Shown: positions 42,376 through 54,592, counted from the stretch's first letter. The stretch is 64,000 nucleotides of DNA from Anthoceros angustus (GCA_010909165.1 MU008162.1:186001-250000); one strand, 5' to 3'. Translations and numbers: made by a program. The notes: generated by a model from the sequence alone, not told the origin.

Positions 42376-43609
42376 TCAGGGACCGCTGTCGGAAGATAAG
42401 TCTGACAACAGACTATGGCAGGATGCCCAGATGCCGCATGACCACATCATACGGGCTGCTTGCTTCACTCCATCCCCGTCCAAACAGAGACATGGACAGG
42501 GATGGCACACACTGACCCTGGCACCTCTCATCATAACAGAGAGAATCAGAATCAAGCGGCGCGGGGTGAAAGGGTTACAATTCTAAGCTTACAAAGGTTT
42601 CAGGCTTTAAATTGAATGGCGGGCCTCAAACTTGTCCGAGAAGAAGGGTCTGCGGGCGCGTGTGTTTTTGCGAGTCCAGGCGAGCGGAGATGCGAGACCC
42701 GAACAACCGAACGGTTTAGGCACCATGGGTTTGAAGTATGTAATATGTCTATAAGGAATACCAATTTTAACAAATTATTGGTCTTGTGCTATGTTACATC
42801 ACGTACTTGCTCTTTAAGGCCAAGGCCAAGCTGGCCGAGCATTGGCCCGAAACAATGCTGGCGCGAGCGCTCCATAAGCTAGACCAAGCGGCCAACCCTT
42901 TTTCTCTTGGGTGCACTTAAGGGATGAGGGATGAAACTAAAATCCTTAGTCCTAGTTGGTTTCAAAAATTAGGGTTAGAGAGAGAAGAGGTGAAGTGGTG
43001 GCTGTACACTTGCTTTCCCGATCATCACTTCTTTCATGATCTAAAGTTTGATTTTATGGTTGTTGTTCATCATGCTACTGATATGTAGTTTTGATGCAGG
43101 TTGATGTGTTGAAACGCTTCAATTTCTTTGGTTTGTATTCTCAGGGCAATTGCTTTAGAGGTACTTTTGTTTCCTAACCTTTATTACTTAAACAAATGTA
43201 TTCGTTTAGGTGTTTTATGTTTGGCATGCTAATACTGTCCTAGTTATGTTTGAAGTGTGGAGTCTTGGAGTTGTGTTTCCTTATGTAGTGTGAATGTGAT
43301 CTTGGACATAGCTACATTGTTTTAGGGGTCTCTTCTTTGACGTGCTTATCCTATCTTTCTAGTTGCTAACTGATTTTCATTAGATTACTTAATTTTTTAT
43401 TTTCTTGATCACAAATTAGGAAGATTGCTGGAGAAATCATTCTAGTCGTTTAAGATTTTTCCTCTTTTTCTATATTCTTTACCCATCTATATTGTTTACC
43501 GTTGGGATTTCTTTTTCACCCCCTTGTTATATTTTCATCTCTATTCTATTTTGATCCCTAGGGTTATTTCACTCAGGTGATTTTTTATCTTGTGGATAAA
43601 ATTATATTA
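42376..43609. other. upstream flank of PPR gene, then AT-rich DNA
   Basis: Presumed PPR promoter near 42376-42600. The rest is AT-rich without recognisable genes. Confidence 0.45.
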
Positions 43610-43795
43610 CTTTTAGTATTGTCCATTTTCTGGTAGCCTGATTGGACCCACAAAGTTTATACCCCACTTCTCGAAAGGTGTCGGAGGCAAGATATAAGTA
43701 AGAGGCCATTGGGTTTGAAAAACTCTCAACCAGAGTTTCCTTGGGCTTCGGCTTTGTGCCACATGCTGAACCCTAAACAAATGAACAAATGCCAA
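43610..43795 (-). mobile_element. Ty3/gypsy integrase fragment
   Basis: The minus frame encodes the H2C2-to-core linker region of a gypsy integrase: QWPLTYILPPTPFEKWGINF followed by VGPIRLPENGQY (the family pattern is PFEKWGIDFVGP). Only about 60 codons survive. Confidence 0.82.
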
Positions 43796-43997
43796 GAGCC
43801 AAGATTGGTTTGCCTATAATTGGAGAATTATCCAGCAATACATCCTTGTGTAATTATAAATGTTTTCTCGCCAATGAACTTTACCCTAAACCCTAAACCT
43901 CCTTCGTAAATGTCCATGCCACAGAGTTCTCGCCAAATCTTGGAAAAGGAAGAGGCCTTGTAGGGGGTACCCGGCGGTTCGAGATGTGCATGCCCTC

Positions 43998-44106
43998 CAT
44001 TCTCGCTCTTTCCATTTCACTTAGCGGTGACAGCCTCTGTGCCCTAAAAGCTCTGTTCTCGCTTTTTCCATTTCACTTAGCAATGCCGGCCTCTGTGCTC
44101 TAAAAG
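43998..44106. repeat. ~56-bp unit, two tandem copies; telobox nearby
   Basis: TTCTCGCTCTTTCCATTTCACTTAGC and the following CCTCTGTGC-CTAAAAGC recur once. Just upstream, CCCTAAACCCTAAA (about 43882) is two plant telomere-type units: an interstitial telobox, not a telomere. Confidence 0.7.
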
Positions 44107-45990
44107 CAAACTTTACACCTGCAAGCCACTTACTATGCAGTGCAAGCCCACGAAAGGAGGACACATTAGCTGACGAGGAGAGAGCCGAGTTTAGAGAGGT
44201 GGTATGCTCTCCGTCTAGTTCTGTGACCAGAGCATTGTATTACAGACAGCTTTGTTGTGTGTGCCTTCGCTTTCTTCCACCGCTCTTATTAATGAAAATC
44301 AACACTCTGTCCAGATGCCCAAGTCTAAGAAGATTGAGCTGTGAGCAGAGTCCGACATGGAGACTCGTCGCCTTACAACAATGGCTTTCATCGGTGAAGT
44401 TGATTGCATGCTAGTGGGTTGGGAGCCCGACTTTGACGACACGCCCAAGGAATTCTAAACCGAGATTTCCCTGACCCAAACCCTGGTTAGAATTATGTAT
44501 GCTTATAACCCTAACCATGGGTTATACACATGAGCATATGCTCCTGTTGAAGAGAATCATGGACTTGCTCGAAAGGTCTTATGCATTTGAGAATCATAAT
44601 AGAGAGTACACAATGTGTATAAGAAGTAGGTGGTTAGAGGTTGTTGTAACCTATTAATCATAAAATACATCAGAAATTAGAGCACTATTTATTAGGGCTC
44701 TATTAAATACCTAGAATTCATAGTATATAATTCTCAGGGTTAAAATTAGTTTTAACTAGTGAAAAATAAGCTATAGAATAAGCTAAGTTGCTAAGCCTAA
44801 CTCCCACTGAATGCATACTAGGAGCCTAGCATAACTCAAACTTAAATTCATAAATGAATTAAGCTGAAATTATTTCTAAAATAGGTGATTAAGAAAAATA
44901 CTCATAAAGCCAAAACAAATACTCTTGAATTGGCTGTTAAAAATTGGTTGTAATAGCAGGAGAAAATAAGGAGGCAGAAAATTTGCCTGTGGTTCTCCTG
45001 TGTCCTTTCTGCTTCGTCTACTGCTTGCCATCCTATGCCAAGGTTATACACCCAGAGAATTGGAAAAGTCCGCACTTAAGATGAAGAACTGGTCAGCACG
45101 GAACGATGCACAAGACAATAGCACAAGGAGGTGCATACCATGATGCGAGGTAGTAATGTTGAAGATGAAATTGCGCACCCAAGGAACGCTCCCCCAGACC
45201 TCGCATGATTGGAATTAGCGCCGGAGCTCCTTTGTCTTCTGTGTGCATCCTCATCTAAAAAGCTCTACACCGTTCCAACTATTGTCTTACAATGCGGTAG
45301 GTTTCGGTCTGGATTACTTCCAACTAAAACTGGGGAGTATGAAACCACATTTGGATATCATGTCGATGTGATGGCGGCTTGAAATGTAATTATCATTCAA
45401 AACCATGCTTAAATGAATGGCTATTTTGAGGACCTGTAATGCCTACGAGGCAAAAGCAGTACGGTGTAATATCATTTTAGGGTGAACAATGAAGAAGCGT
45501 TGTGGTGCGCAGATGACAAGATTTACCGTTGCAGATCCTCTCGTATATTTGCAATGATGTTCCTTCCGCACCAAGCCAGGTAGTCTTGGCGGCGGTCGCC
45601 TACCACTCAGAGCATGCAACGTGTTTTTGAGGCATAAGGTTTCCAGGCGACGGAGATGCATTGTCCTCCTGGCAATGAGAATGTTGCGCGCCACACACAC
45701 CTCAGATGTCAAAGAGGTCAGTCTTGTTTCTCAACGAAGTGCTTTTCTGTTCAAGCCATGTGTTCCTTACTGTACAGTCTCAGCGGCTGTGTTGTGTCCA
45801 ACTAATGGTGATTCATTGTTGTTATTACAGCTGGAACACTTTGAGGAAGAGGAGCTTTTCGAATTCCGGAGGGCCGGTGAGTCAACAGCAAGGGGCAGGA
45901 GGATGGCTCTATTGAATGTGGCCCCTTAGGCACTTCCTGTTCAACAACCCCGAGAGCAGGTCTGAACTCCAGAAGGTGTGTTGACCTCGA
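44107..45990. other. intergenic, no supported gene
   Basis: Mostly AT-rich, with open frames lacking any recognised domain. Possibly old retroelement debris. Confidence 0.4.
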
Positions 45991-48238
45991 ACCAGAAACA
46001 ATTGGTATGCGTTCATAACAATGTTGTGGCCTAAGGGTCATCACCATTCGTTACAGACTTCATATGATTCACACCGTCCAATTGCAAGCGCAGGGAAAGC
46101 ACGTCGACGTCGACAATGTCCTCTCCTCTCGTAATGCCTTGGTATTTTACATCAATTGCATGTAAAGGATTTCTTCTCCAAGTTGGGTTGTCTTGATGAA
46201 GACTGATTAAACGAGCCTCTCTCACGGGCTCGTCCTCGATATCTACTATGCCCACTGGAGGCAAACAACACTCGATTGTCATTGTTGCCTTTGGAACCTC
46301 AGTTCTTGTGTAGAGTCCTTGATCTTTCTTCCAACAAGAGTGCACAAAGGACCTCTTGCAATGTAACAGCAGGTGTGTTGCCAGCAGTTGCTGCTTGAAC
46401 TGCAGCTCTTATAGTTGCGTTTTGAGAGCTCATCAGCTGCTAGAGGTATCTAGCGAGAGAAGAAGGCTGAACTTCAACATAATACACTTCCACAACAAGC
46501 CAAGTAGCCCTTAGAGTTCTAAACTATGCATGAGCCCTCAACAGGCTTAGTGTCCTTCATCCAAGTTGGGTTGTCTTGATGAAGGCATTAAACGAGCCTC
46601 TCTCACGGGCTCGTCCTCGATATCTACTATGCCCACTGGAGGCAAACAACACTCGATTGTCATTGTTGCCTTTGGAACCTCAGTTCTTGTGTAGAGTCCT
46701 TGATCTTTCTTCCAACAAGAGTGCACAAAGGACCTCTTGCAATATAACGACAGTGTGTTGCTGATTCTTTGCCGAGCTGACTCTTATAGTTGCGTTTTGA
46801 GAGCTCATCAGCTGCTAGAGGTATCTAGCAGAGAAGCAAGAAGGCTGACAACAGCCTGAACTTCTGTTAACACACTTCCACAACAAGCCAAGTAGCCCTT
46901 AGAGTTCTAAACTTGTGTCTGTAGCCCTCAACAGGCTTAGTGTCCTTCATCCGCAAGTTGAAGAAATCACGATAGGTGCACTATGGAGGCAGAGCCTTGT
47001 CTTCGTAAATGAGTTTAAATGCCTTCTACACAGCATTCGAGGTGGGTGCACCAATGGTGTGGGGCATCATTGTTCTATCTAAGGAAGCGATCAAGATCGA
47101 TTAGACCCTCTTGTTCCTCTGCTGCCACGCTAGGACATCTTCTGGTGGGAATGCAAGACAGACATCAAAGCTGTCTACAATGCCCATCAACTCATTTTCT
47201 TCAAAGATCTGTGCTAGCCTCATGAACTTGATAGCATAATTGGTATCGCTAAACCTATCTTTGTCCCTAAATTCTATCTTGAGAGGAACAATACTAGGAG
47301 TAAATGTAGCGGTAGGTGCAAAAATACCACCTGACATACTTGCTAGGATGGTGAACATTACTCACCAATCTGTATTGTGACTTAGCCTGTAGAACGAACC
47401 TAGCCTACACTGCATGAGGAGAAAAAGTCAAAAGGTGAGTATTCAAGTGACTCATAATCGGAATCATAGAAAGGGAAAGACAAATCTAATGTGTCCCCCT
47501 CCTCTGGATGCTCCTCTAAGGTTGCATGCAGCTTGCTATCTTAGAGTTGTGCAGAAGAACGTCTACCTGCCATGGTGATATCTATGTCAAGACTCAAAGC
47601 AGAAAGATGGACTTGACAAATCTCATCAAGAATCTGGATGGATTCAGCTAGGCAGTCGATCACTCCTTTTGAGCGTGCAGGCGTTGCAGATTGATGATTG
47701 GAGGATTGATGAAAGATCTTGCTGTGATGCGGTTTTGAGACAGTGCTCTTCGCGTCCTTGCAAACAAGCCAGCAACCGGCCGAATTTGGGCTAGTGAGGC
47801 ACTGATGGAGCAGCAATCTCTCAAGCCTTGGCGTTGTAAGTTCAACGGCGGTGGAGGCCGTGCTGCGCGCTCTTCTTGTTCCCTGCCCTCGGGGCAAACA
47901 AACTCTGACGTTGCTGGGCGAGGTAGATGGGCGCGTTGGTTACCAGCCTTCACAAAATGCTTTGGCATGAATGTGTGGATTGCTTGAATGATTTCTCATC
48001 AACGAAGAATGTTGGCTTTGATACCATAAAGGATTCCAGTTGTCTGGAGTCGTGACGTCATCTGCACGTCGGAGGATGATGGTAGGCGGTGGCCAAAGGG
48101 AGCAATCGAGAGAGCATCCATAAGAGAGTATTTGGAATTGATGATATAGACACCAATATACAGAGTGTTTGGTAACTGTTTTGTGACTACTACAACTACA
48201 TGGGCAACAAGGAAAACTGCACAAACTGATGGGTAACA
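45991..48238 (-). mobile_element. Ty1/copia 5' portion: LTR, tRNA-iMet PBS and degenerate gag
   Basis: Read on the minus strand. A putative 5' LTR starts TGTTACCC at 48238 and runs to about 48028. A primer-binding site TGGTATCAAAGCC (48026-48014), complementary to initiator tRNA-Met, follows it. Then come an untranslated leader and a gag N-terminus from about 47358: FSDTNYAIKFMRLAQIFEEN, ELMGIVD, PPEDVLAWQQRNK. Later frames give KAFKLIYEDKALPP and DFFNLRMKDTKPVEG. Frameshifts and stops are frequent. Pol and the 3' LTR are not seen. Confidence 0.75.
46178..46950. repeat. 383-bp tandem duplication inside copia gag
   Basis: Copy 1 is 46178-46560 and copy 2 is 46561-46950. The shared stretch begins CCAAGTTGGGTTGTCTTGATGA. 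Copies differ by several small indels concentrated around short repeats. Confidence 0.85.
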
Positions 48239-49069
48239 CTGGGATTACCCTTATCTACTATTAACCAGTAGGCTCGCAACTTGCTGCTGCTGGTCTGGCC
48301 CCACCGGGTCTTTGGATTGGCCTTCTATCTTGACCCGCCCTAATGCCGCGGGAGATTGCAATTGCTAGCTTAGCACCTTGATCAAGCTGTCCTCCAACAA
48401 GAACCTGTTGTTGTAGTTGTAGTTGTCGTTGCAAATGTTGCACTGCTGTTTCTATAGGCCATTGAGCGCCTGATACTGGACACCTCCTGCCTGCTGAACA
48501 CCTAGTGCGTGTTGAACACCCCCCATGTGTTGAACACCTCCCGCATTGCTACTTGTAGCTTAAATTTGCGCAAATGACTGACAGTCGGAGATCATCGTGA
48601 GCTCTTTGTAACATGTGATTGCAGCTCCTTTCCTCCCGTGTTTCCAGTTATGGACTCTGACCACCTATAGAAAAATGAAATTCCTCGTCTCCTTTCCCTG
48701 AAGTAAATACAAGAGAAACTCGTACAATGCATTTGAACGGAGCGGTTGGTGGTGAAGAGGTATATCTAACCCTACAAATGACAATTCGCACTTCATTGAA
48801 AGGTGACATATATCCAGATGAGACATGTAACGAGTCTTAGGAAAATTAGAGATGATGAAAATTTGCTCCATAGTGCTTACAAAGCAAAATACCAATTACC
48901 TTCAACGTAAGCCGATGATGTTTGCACACTGGCTGCTTCAAAGGTAGAACTTTCAGTGTTCCCAGGCATTTTCTTGGACAGGATGCCATGTAGATAAGAG
49001 CAGACTGAGATACTATCGCCAAAGTCAGTACACCACTCTAGGCTCAATACAAGCTCTACAGATTCCTCC
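48239..49069. other. intergenic, no supported gene
   Basis: Short GTTGAACACC-type repeats near 48480-48545 and a CAA/TTG-rich stretch near 48405-48440. No gene seen. Confidence 0.45.
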
Positions 49070-49500
49070 ATATTTGGGTGCATGCTGCTTTGGGCCAATT
49101 CGAGCATTGTCTGGTGGATCAAGGATGGGCAGTGAACACTCGGCTATTTTCAGAGGTGAGTTGGAGTTGCAGTAGGAGAGGTATGGGTTGTGGGTGAGAA
49201 GTTCTGGGTACTGAGGTATGGATGGACGTTTGTTAAGAGCAGGTGGCTGGGGTGGAGCAGCGGATGAAGGTAATCCAACAAGCAGCAGGGGAGGAAGCCT
49301 TGTTGGTGTACACACTAGCGGATCTTTCCATGGCAGAGATTGCGAGGCAGGCCTGTCAGATGCTATTGCTGCCACATGTTGATATTCTGGAGCCCATCAC
49401 GGAAGATCTGGGGGCTCAATGTGGGGTCACTTCGCTGGGGCTATCTTGAGGGGCCGTAGGAAGGCTGGTGGGTCTATCTAAGCAGTACTATCCTTAAAGT
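49070..49500 (+). pseudogene. fragment of the PPDK regulatory protein gene, including its intron
   Basis: Matches 56115-56525 of the intact gene at DNA level: end of exon 1 ([19 protein letters not shown]), the whole 84-bp intron 1, and the start of exon 2 (VEQRMKVIQQAAGEEALLVY). The frame is broken, among other changes by a TGA where the intact gene has CCTCGA (GLS-stop, near 49447). Because the intron is kept, this is a DNA-level duplication and not a retrocopy. Confidence 0.9.
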
Positions 49501-49692
49501 TTCAGCCAAAAAGTTCAGTGAGTTTTAGCTGGCTAAGTTGATAACTGTTCCTAATATTAATTAACTTTAGGAATGTTTCAGCCAGAGAGTTTAGTAAGTT
49601 TTAGCTAGCTAAGTAGATACAGTTTGTGCCCCTAGCTAGCCTAGAACAACAAGTGGACTCAAGCCTTATACTGTCCCTTAAGCCCAAGTAAT

Positions 49693-50402
49693 CTAAGACT
49701 GGTGTTTGAAACCCGTGGAGAGAGTGGCAACCAAACTTTCTAGCAATGCCACTTTCTTTTCCTCTAGAACTTCCAATTTCTTGGACATTGAACTCAATAG
49801 ACTGATAGCATTGGCCGATGTCTCTTGACCAGTCTTCTTTGTTTTGGCCATGTCTTCATGGTTCATACCGTTCATTGAGAAACTGTCCACACTAGACCTC
49901 TTCTGTGAAAGGGTATGAGCCTCACACATAACTGTCCACACTAGACCTCTTGTGTGAAAAGGTATGAGCCTCACACACAATGTGAGCATGGCTATGCATG
50001 TAGAGGTCAACAATGTCAAACCATGCACACTTCTGAGACTTGTCGTTATCTGATACGGCATTGTGAGCCTTGTCCACTTTGTAGTCCTTATAATTCAATT
50101 TCCATTTCTGCATACAAGCCTCTATATTCTTATCAAAATCATGAAAAATTGTAGCCACTGCTGCCGTCATCTTGCTGTAAATGTTAACCACTTGTGGACT
50201 TAAAAGACTATAAGACAAGAACTTGAATTCTATGGCTATTGGAACCTACTTTGTAGCAAAAGGCTGACCTTGTTTCGGCATCTGACCGAATTCGGCCTCC
50301 ATCCCACCTCTTGCATGGATGAGGTCTCTTGCATGTTGAAGGTTCTTTTTTCTTCACATTTGGCTCCTTTTTCACTACACGATGTCGTCGTTTGGTGGGC
50401 AC
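49693..50402 (-). pseudogene. degenerate trihelix/Myb-SANT-like DNA-binding protein gene
   Basis: Three overlapping minus frames (50402-50208, 50218-49922, 50061-49693) together read: basic KRRHRVVKKEPNVKKKE, then CMQKWKLNYKDYKVDKAHNA and CAWFDIVDLYMHSHA, which is the third-helix pattern of trihelix/MADF-like domains, then a C-terminal coiled-coil (MSKKLEVLEEKKVALLESLV). Frameshifts separate the parts, and a ~46-bp tandem duplication at 49886-49978 duplicates the HKRSSVDS region. It may be a host gene or the DNA-binding ORF of a PIF/Harbinger-like transposon. Confidence 0.55.
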
Positions 50403-50602
50403 ACAGTCTTGATATAGATTGCCTTTGGACTGAGATGTTGGATACCTACAAGAAGGGGCAGCAAGTGATCCCTACATAGTAAGCATTGGCAAGCTATAGC
50501 CAACTCCAGATGCTATAAGAACAGGCATTGTGAAAGGCGATGCAAAATCACTAGTAGGCGCAAAGCCGCTGAATTGTGAGCCCTACGACAGGCCGCTCAC
50601 TT

Positions 50603-50771
50603 GTGAGCCGTGCACTTGACAGTTGATCTTCACCATTGTGAGCCGTGCACTTGATACTAATCTTCACGATTGTGAGTCGTGCACTTGACCCTGATCTTCA
50701 CCATTGTGAGCCATGCACTTGATACTGATCTTCACGATTGTGAGCCGTGCACTTGACCCTGATCTTCACCA
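50603..50771. repeat. 34-bp minisatellite, five copies
   Basis: The unit is GTGAGCCGTGCACTTGACCC followed by TGATCTTCACCATT. Alternate units carry GATACTGATCTTCACGATT, hinting at a 68-bp higher-order unit. Confidence 0.85.
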
Positions 50772-51155
50772 CTACAAAGCATAGATTTGCGTCACCAACG
50801 GAAACGGATCCATGTCCACCTTGCTCAAGCAAAACAATGATCCAGCTTAAGGCTCACGAGTTAGTGGAAGACACCCTGCATCGCGCGCTACATAATATGA
50901 TATCAAGTGACAGGGTAAACGTTACGTGTTCCTCTCGCTTGGACACACGACACACTGTACCGATTTCTTTTACAAAGTCCAGGATTTCTCTAAAAAACAA
51001 AAAGTAGTGCACAGCCCCCCTCAAACAAAAATATGTCAGTGGTTAGGTTTGGAGGAGCGCAAAAGTGAGGTTCTAGAAGAGAAGCTGGAGGTGGAAGAAG
51101 GAGGAGGAGGAGAGTGAGGGGAGGAGAAGCTGGAGGTGGAAGAAGGAGGGGGAGG
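50772..51155 (+). promoter_or_regulatory. upstream region of SDH1 copy, purine-rich leader
   Basis: No gene seen. The last ~90 bp are purine-rich with GAGAAGCTGGAGGTGGAAGA present twice (about 51079 and 51123). Confidence 0.35.
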
Positions 51156-53456
51156 ATGCTGAAGGCCCTGCGGAAGAAGGCGGTGTGGCCGGCGGCCATT
51201 GCCGGGGCCAGGCGAGCCCTGCATGGCGACGCCGCGCGGGGAGGGTCTCGGATCCTGGGCCGGGAAGCGCCTGCGGGAAAGGACAGCGGGGAGAGAGCGT
51301 CCTACCCGATCATCGACCACACATACGATGCGGTGGTGGTGGGAGCGGGAGGCGCGGGGCTGCGGGCGGCCATCGGGCTGTCGGAGCACGGCTTCCACAC
51401 GGCGTGCATCACCAAGGTCTTCCCGACGCGATCCCACACGGTGGCGGCACAGGGGGGAATCAACGCGGCGCTGGGGAACATGACGGAGGACGACTGGCGA
51501 TGGCACATGTATGACACGGTGAAGGGCAGCGACTGGCTCGGGGACCAGGACGCCATCCAGTACATGTGCCGGGAGGCTCCCAAGGCTGTGATCGAGCTGG
51601 AGAACTACGGGCTGCCCTTCTCCCGCACCGACGATGGCAGGATCTACCAGCGGGCGTTCGGGGGCCAGAGCCTGAACTTCGGCAAGGGCGGGCAGGCCTA
51701 CCGCTGCGCATGCGCGGCGGACAGGACGGGGCACGCCATGCTGCACACGCTCTACGGCCAGGCCATGCGGCACGACACGCAGTTTTTTGTGGAGTTCCTG
51801 GCGCTTGATCTGATCATGGAGGACGGCGAGTGCCGGGGTTTGCTGGCGATCAACATGGAAGACGGGACGCTGCACAGGTTCCGCTCTCACCACACCATCC
51901 TGGCCACCGGCGGCTACGGGAGGGCTTACTTCTCGGCAACTTCCGCGCACACTTGCACGGGGGACGGGAACGCCATGGTGGCCAGGGCGGGGCTAGGGCT
52001 GGAGGATCTGGAGTTCGTGCAGTTCCATCCGACGGGGATCTATGGCGCGGGTGTTTGATCACTGAGGGGTCGCGGGGCGAGGGCGGGATTTTGCGGAATA
52101 GCGAGGGAGAGGTTCATGGAACGGTACGCGCCGACGGCCAGGCCATGCGGCACGACACGCAGTTTTGTGGAGTTCCTGGCGCTTGATCTGATCATGGAGG
52201 ACGGCGAGTGCCGGGGTTTGCTGGCGATCAACATGGAAGACGGGACGCTGCACAGGTTCCGCTCTCACCACACCATCCTGGCCACCGGCGGCTACGGGAG
52301 GGCTTACTTCTCGGCAACTTCCGCGCACACTTGCACGGGGGACGGGAACGCCATGGTGGCCAGGGCGGGGCTAGGGCTGGAGGATCTGGAGTTCGTGCAG
52401 TTCCATCCGACGGGGATCTATGGCGCGGGGTGTTTGATCACTGAGGGGTCGCGGGGCGAGGGCGGGATTTTGCGGAATAGCGAGGGGGAGAGGTTCATGG
52501 AACGGTACGCGCCGACGGCCAAGGATCTGGCTTCGCGGGACGTGGTGTCTCGGTCCATGACGATCGAGATCCGGGAGGGCCGCGGGGTCGGGCCGCAGAA
52601 GGACCACATCTACCTGCACCTCAACCACCTCCCGCCGGAGGTGCTCAAGGAGCGTCTGCCGGGGATTTCCGAGACGGCGGCAATTTTTGCCGGCGTCAAT
52701 GTGACCAAGGAGCCCATCCCGGTGCTGCCCACGGTGCACTACAACATGGGCGGGATTCCCACCAACTGGAGGGGGGAAGTGGTGACCATCAAGGGCAAGG
52801 ATGTGGATGCTGTCGTGCCGGGGTTGTTTGCGGCGGGGGAGGCGGCTTGTGCGTCGGTGCACGGGGCTAATAGGTTGGGGGCCAACTCGTTGCTGGATAT
52901 TGTGGTGTTTGGGAGGGCGTGTGCGAACAGGGTGGCAGAGCTGAGCAAGCCCGGGGAGAAGCACAGGCCGCTGCCGGCGCGGGCGGGGGAGGAGAGCATT
53001 GCGAGGCTGGATAAGTTGAGGTTTTCGAACGGGGATCTGTCCACGGCCAGCATCCGGCTCAAAATGCAAAAGGTGATGCAGGACAACGCGGCGGTGTTCC
53101 GGACCCAGGAGGTGTTGGCAGAGGGTTGTAAGCTGATTGATAAGACGTGGGATAGTTTCTCCAGGGTGAAGACCACTGACAGGGGTTTGATTTGGAACAC
53201 GGACTTGTTCGAGACTCTGGAGCTGGAGAACCTGCTCATCAATGCGTGCATCACGATGTATTCTGCCGAGGCCAGGAAGGAGAGCCGCGGGGCTCATGCC
53301 AGGGAGGATTTCCCCACAAGAGATGATAAGAACTGGATGAAGCATACGCTAGGGTTCTGGGAGGATGGCAAGGTCCGCCTGGATTACCGTCCTGTGCATA
53401 TGTTCACGCTGGATACCGAGGTGGAGGCTTTCCCGCCCAAGGCCCGAGTCTACTGA
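51156..53456 (+). pseudogene. SDH1: succinate dehydrogenase flavoprotein SDH1, intronless, broken by internal duplication
   Basis: Flavoprotein subunit of mitochondrial complex II, which oxidises succinate to fumarate. From the ATG at 51156 the frame runs to 52058 (300 codons). A second frame, open to 53456, holds the rest. Seen: mitochondrial-type Arg/Ala-rich leader, FAD loop GAGGAG (63-68), the FAD-linking His in [16 protein letters not shown] (H94), [40 protein letters not shown] and the canonical C-terminus (FPPKARVY). The middle is present twice (51754-52133 and 52134-52514), with frameshifts in both copies, so no single frame encodes SDH1. Land-plant SDH1 is normally multi-exon; complete lack of introns suggests a retrocopy. 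It could also be a functional gene damaged by misassembly. Confidence 0.85.
51754..52514. repeat. 380/381-bp tandem duplication within SDH1
   Basis: Copies join at the microhomology ACGGCCA (in the codons for YGQ and PTAK). Apart from this they differ only in homopolymer lengths: six versus four T near the start, three versus four G in GCGCGGGG, three versus five G in CGAGGGGGAG. Confidence 0.93.
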
Positions 53457-53605
53457 TACTACTACTCCGCTTTTGGCCCCAGCTTGCTTTGGTGGTTCGA
53501 GTCTACTCATCACTACTACTCCGCTTTTGGCCCCAGCTTGCTTTGGTGGTTCGAGTCTACTCATCACTACTACTCCGCTTTTGGCCCAAGCTTGCTTGGT
53601 GGTGT
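53456..53605. repeat. 54-bp unit, about three copies, starting at the SDH1 stop
   Basis: CCGCTTTTGGCCCCAGCTTG recurs at 53467, 53521 and 53575. The unit includes CGAGTCTACT, the same bases that end the SDH1 frame, so the array probably grew out of the coding end. Confidence 0.88.
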
Positions 53606-54592
53606 CTTTTTCACTATGATGCAGAGCTTGTGGTGCTGGACTGGAATTTTGTAACAGCCTTCTATCTGTGAGATGTCGTGGATCTGAAATGCCTCATACA
53701 TGGGATCCTTTAATCAGGTAGCGTACACTCTTCACATTATGGAGAGGTCCAGGTAGCAAGCAGCACATAACCTCTATGTTTGAGCCCAAGAATTGTAAAG
53801 ACCAGCTTTCATGCTGGGAACTAAATCACACCAAATTTAGCATCTATTCGTCCTTTGTACTGCTTCCAGAACGTCAACCAGAGCAACACATTACAAAGCC
53901 AAGACTTGTTTTTGTTGCTTTCTGGCAAAAGCCAGTGGCGTGCAGTATTGGGCTGGCTCGAGGAGCTGGTGATCGTGCTGCCACTTGGCCACCTGTATCC
54001 CCACCACGCGGCTACACAAAGCTCCTGCGAACTGACCTGCCCCTGTCAGTGCAGGTTCTCATCAGGTTGGTCGTTGGTCTGCAGTGCGCACCTTCTGTGC
54101 TCACGTGTGATGTGTTGAGAGTTTTATTCATCTACAGTTTTGAATGCATCTCCGGGCCTTGATGTCGGTCGTACAACAGTCGACGATTTACCTTCCCTCG
54201 AAAGATGGACACAAAGGTAGTCTTGGTTCAGATGTTGTGAAGCCCGCTGAAGGTGGTTGTGAAACGGTAGCAGTTCGGCAATAGGAAACTGATGGACCGA
54301 CCATAATAAAGTGCTTGACCAGTGTATTTTCGGAATGCTAAGCAATTCAGGCTGGGAGTAAAGCACTATTAGTTCCCGTAAGTGTATTCACAACAAACAT
54401 GACAAAATTTTGTGCACACGCAGTTCAGCTGTAGCTGTGCAGGCGATGGAGCCAGAGCAAGAGGCTGTGGTTGAAGCACTGGAGCAAGAGGTGGGTTGCT
54501 CCAACCAGCTGAAGACGAGACAGAGTTGCTTCACAGTTCAGGTCTGGAGTACTGAACTGTGGCACAACACCAGGCCACCTTGCCCACCTAGA
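53606..54592. other. intergenic, no gene seen
   Basis: Between SDH1 and the LYRM1-like gene. No recognisable domain or RNA. Confidence 0.45.

Noticed and set aside
43880-43898. CCCTAAACCCTAAA as telomere
   Set aside because: Only two units inside ordinary sequence; interstitial telobox.
51036-53345. Long minus-strand open frames opposite SDH1
   Set aside because: Shadows of GC-rich SDH1 coding sequence; no family resemblance.
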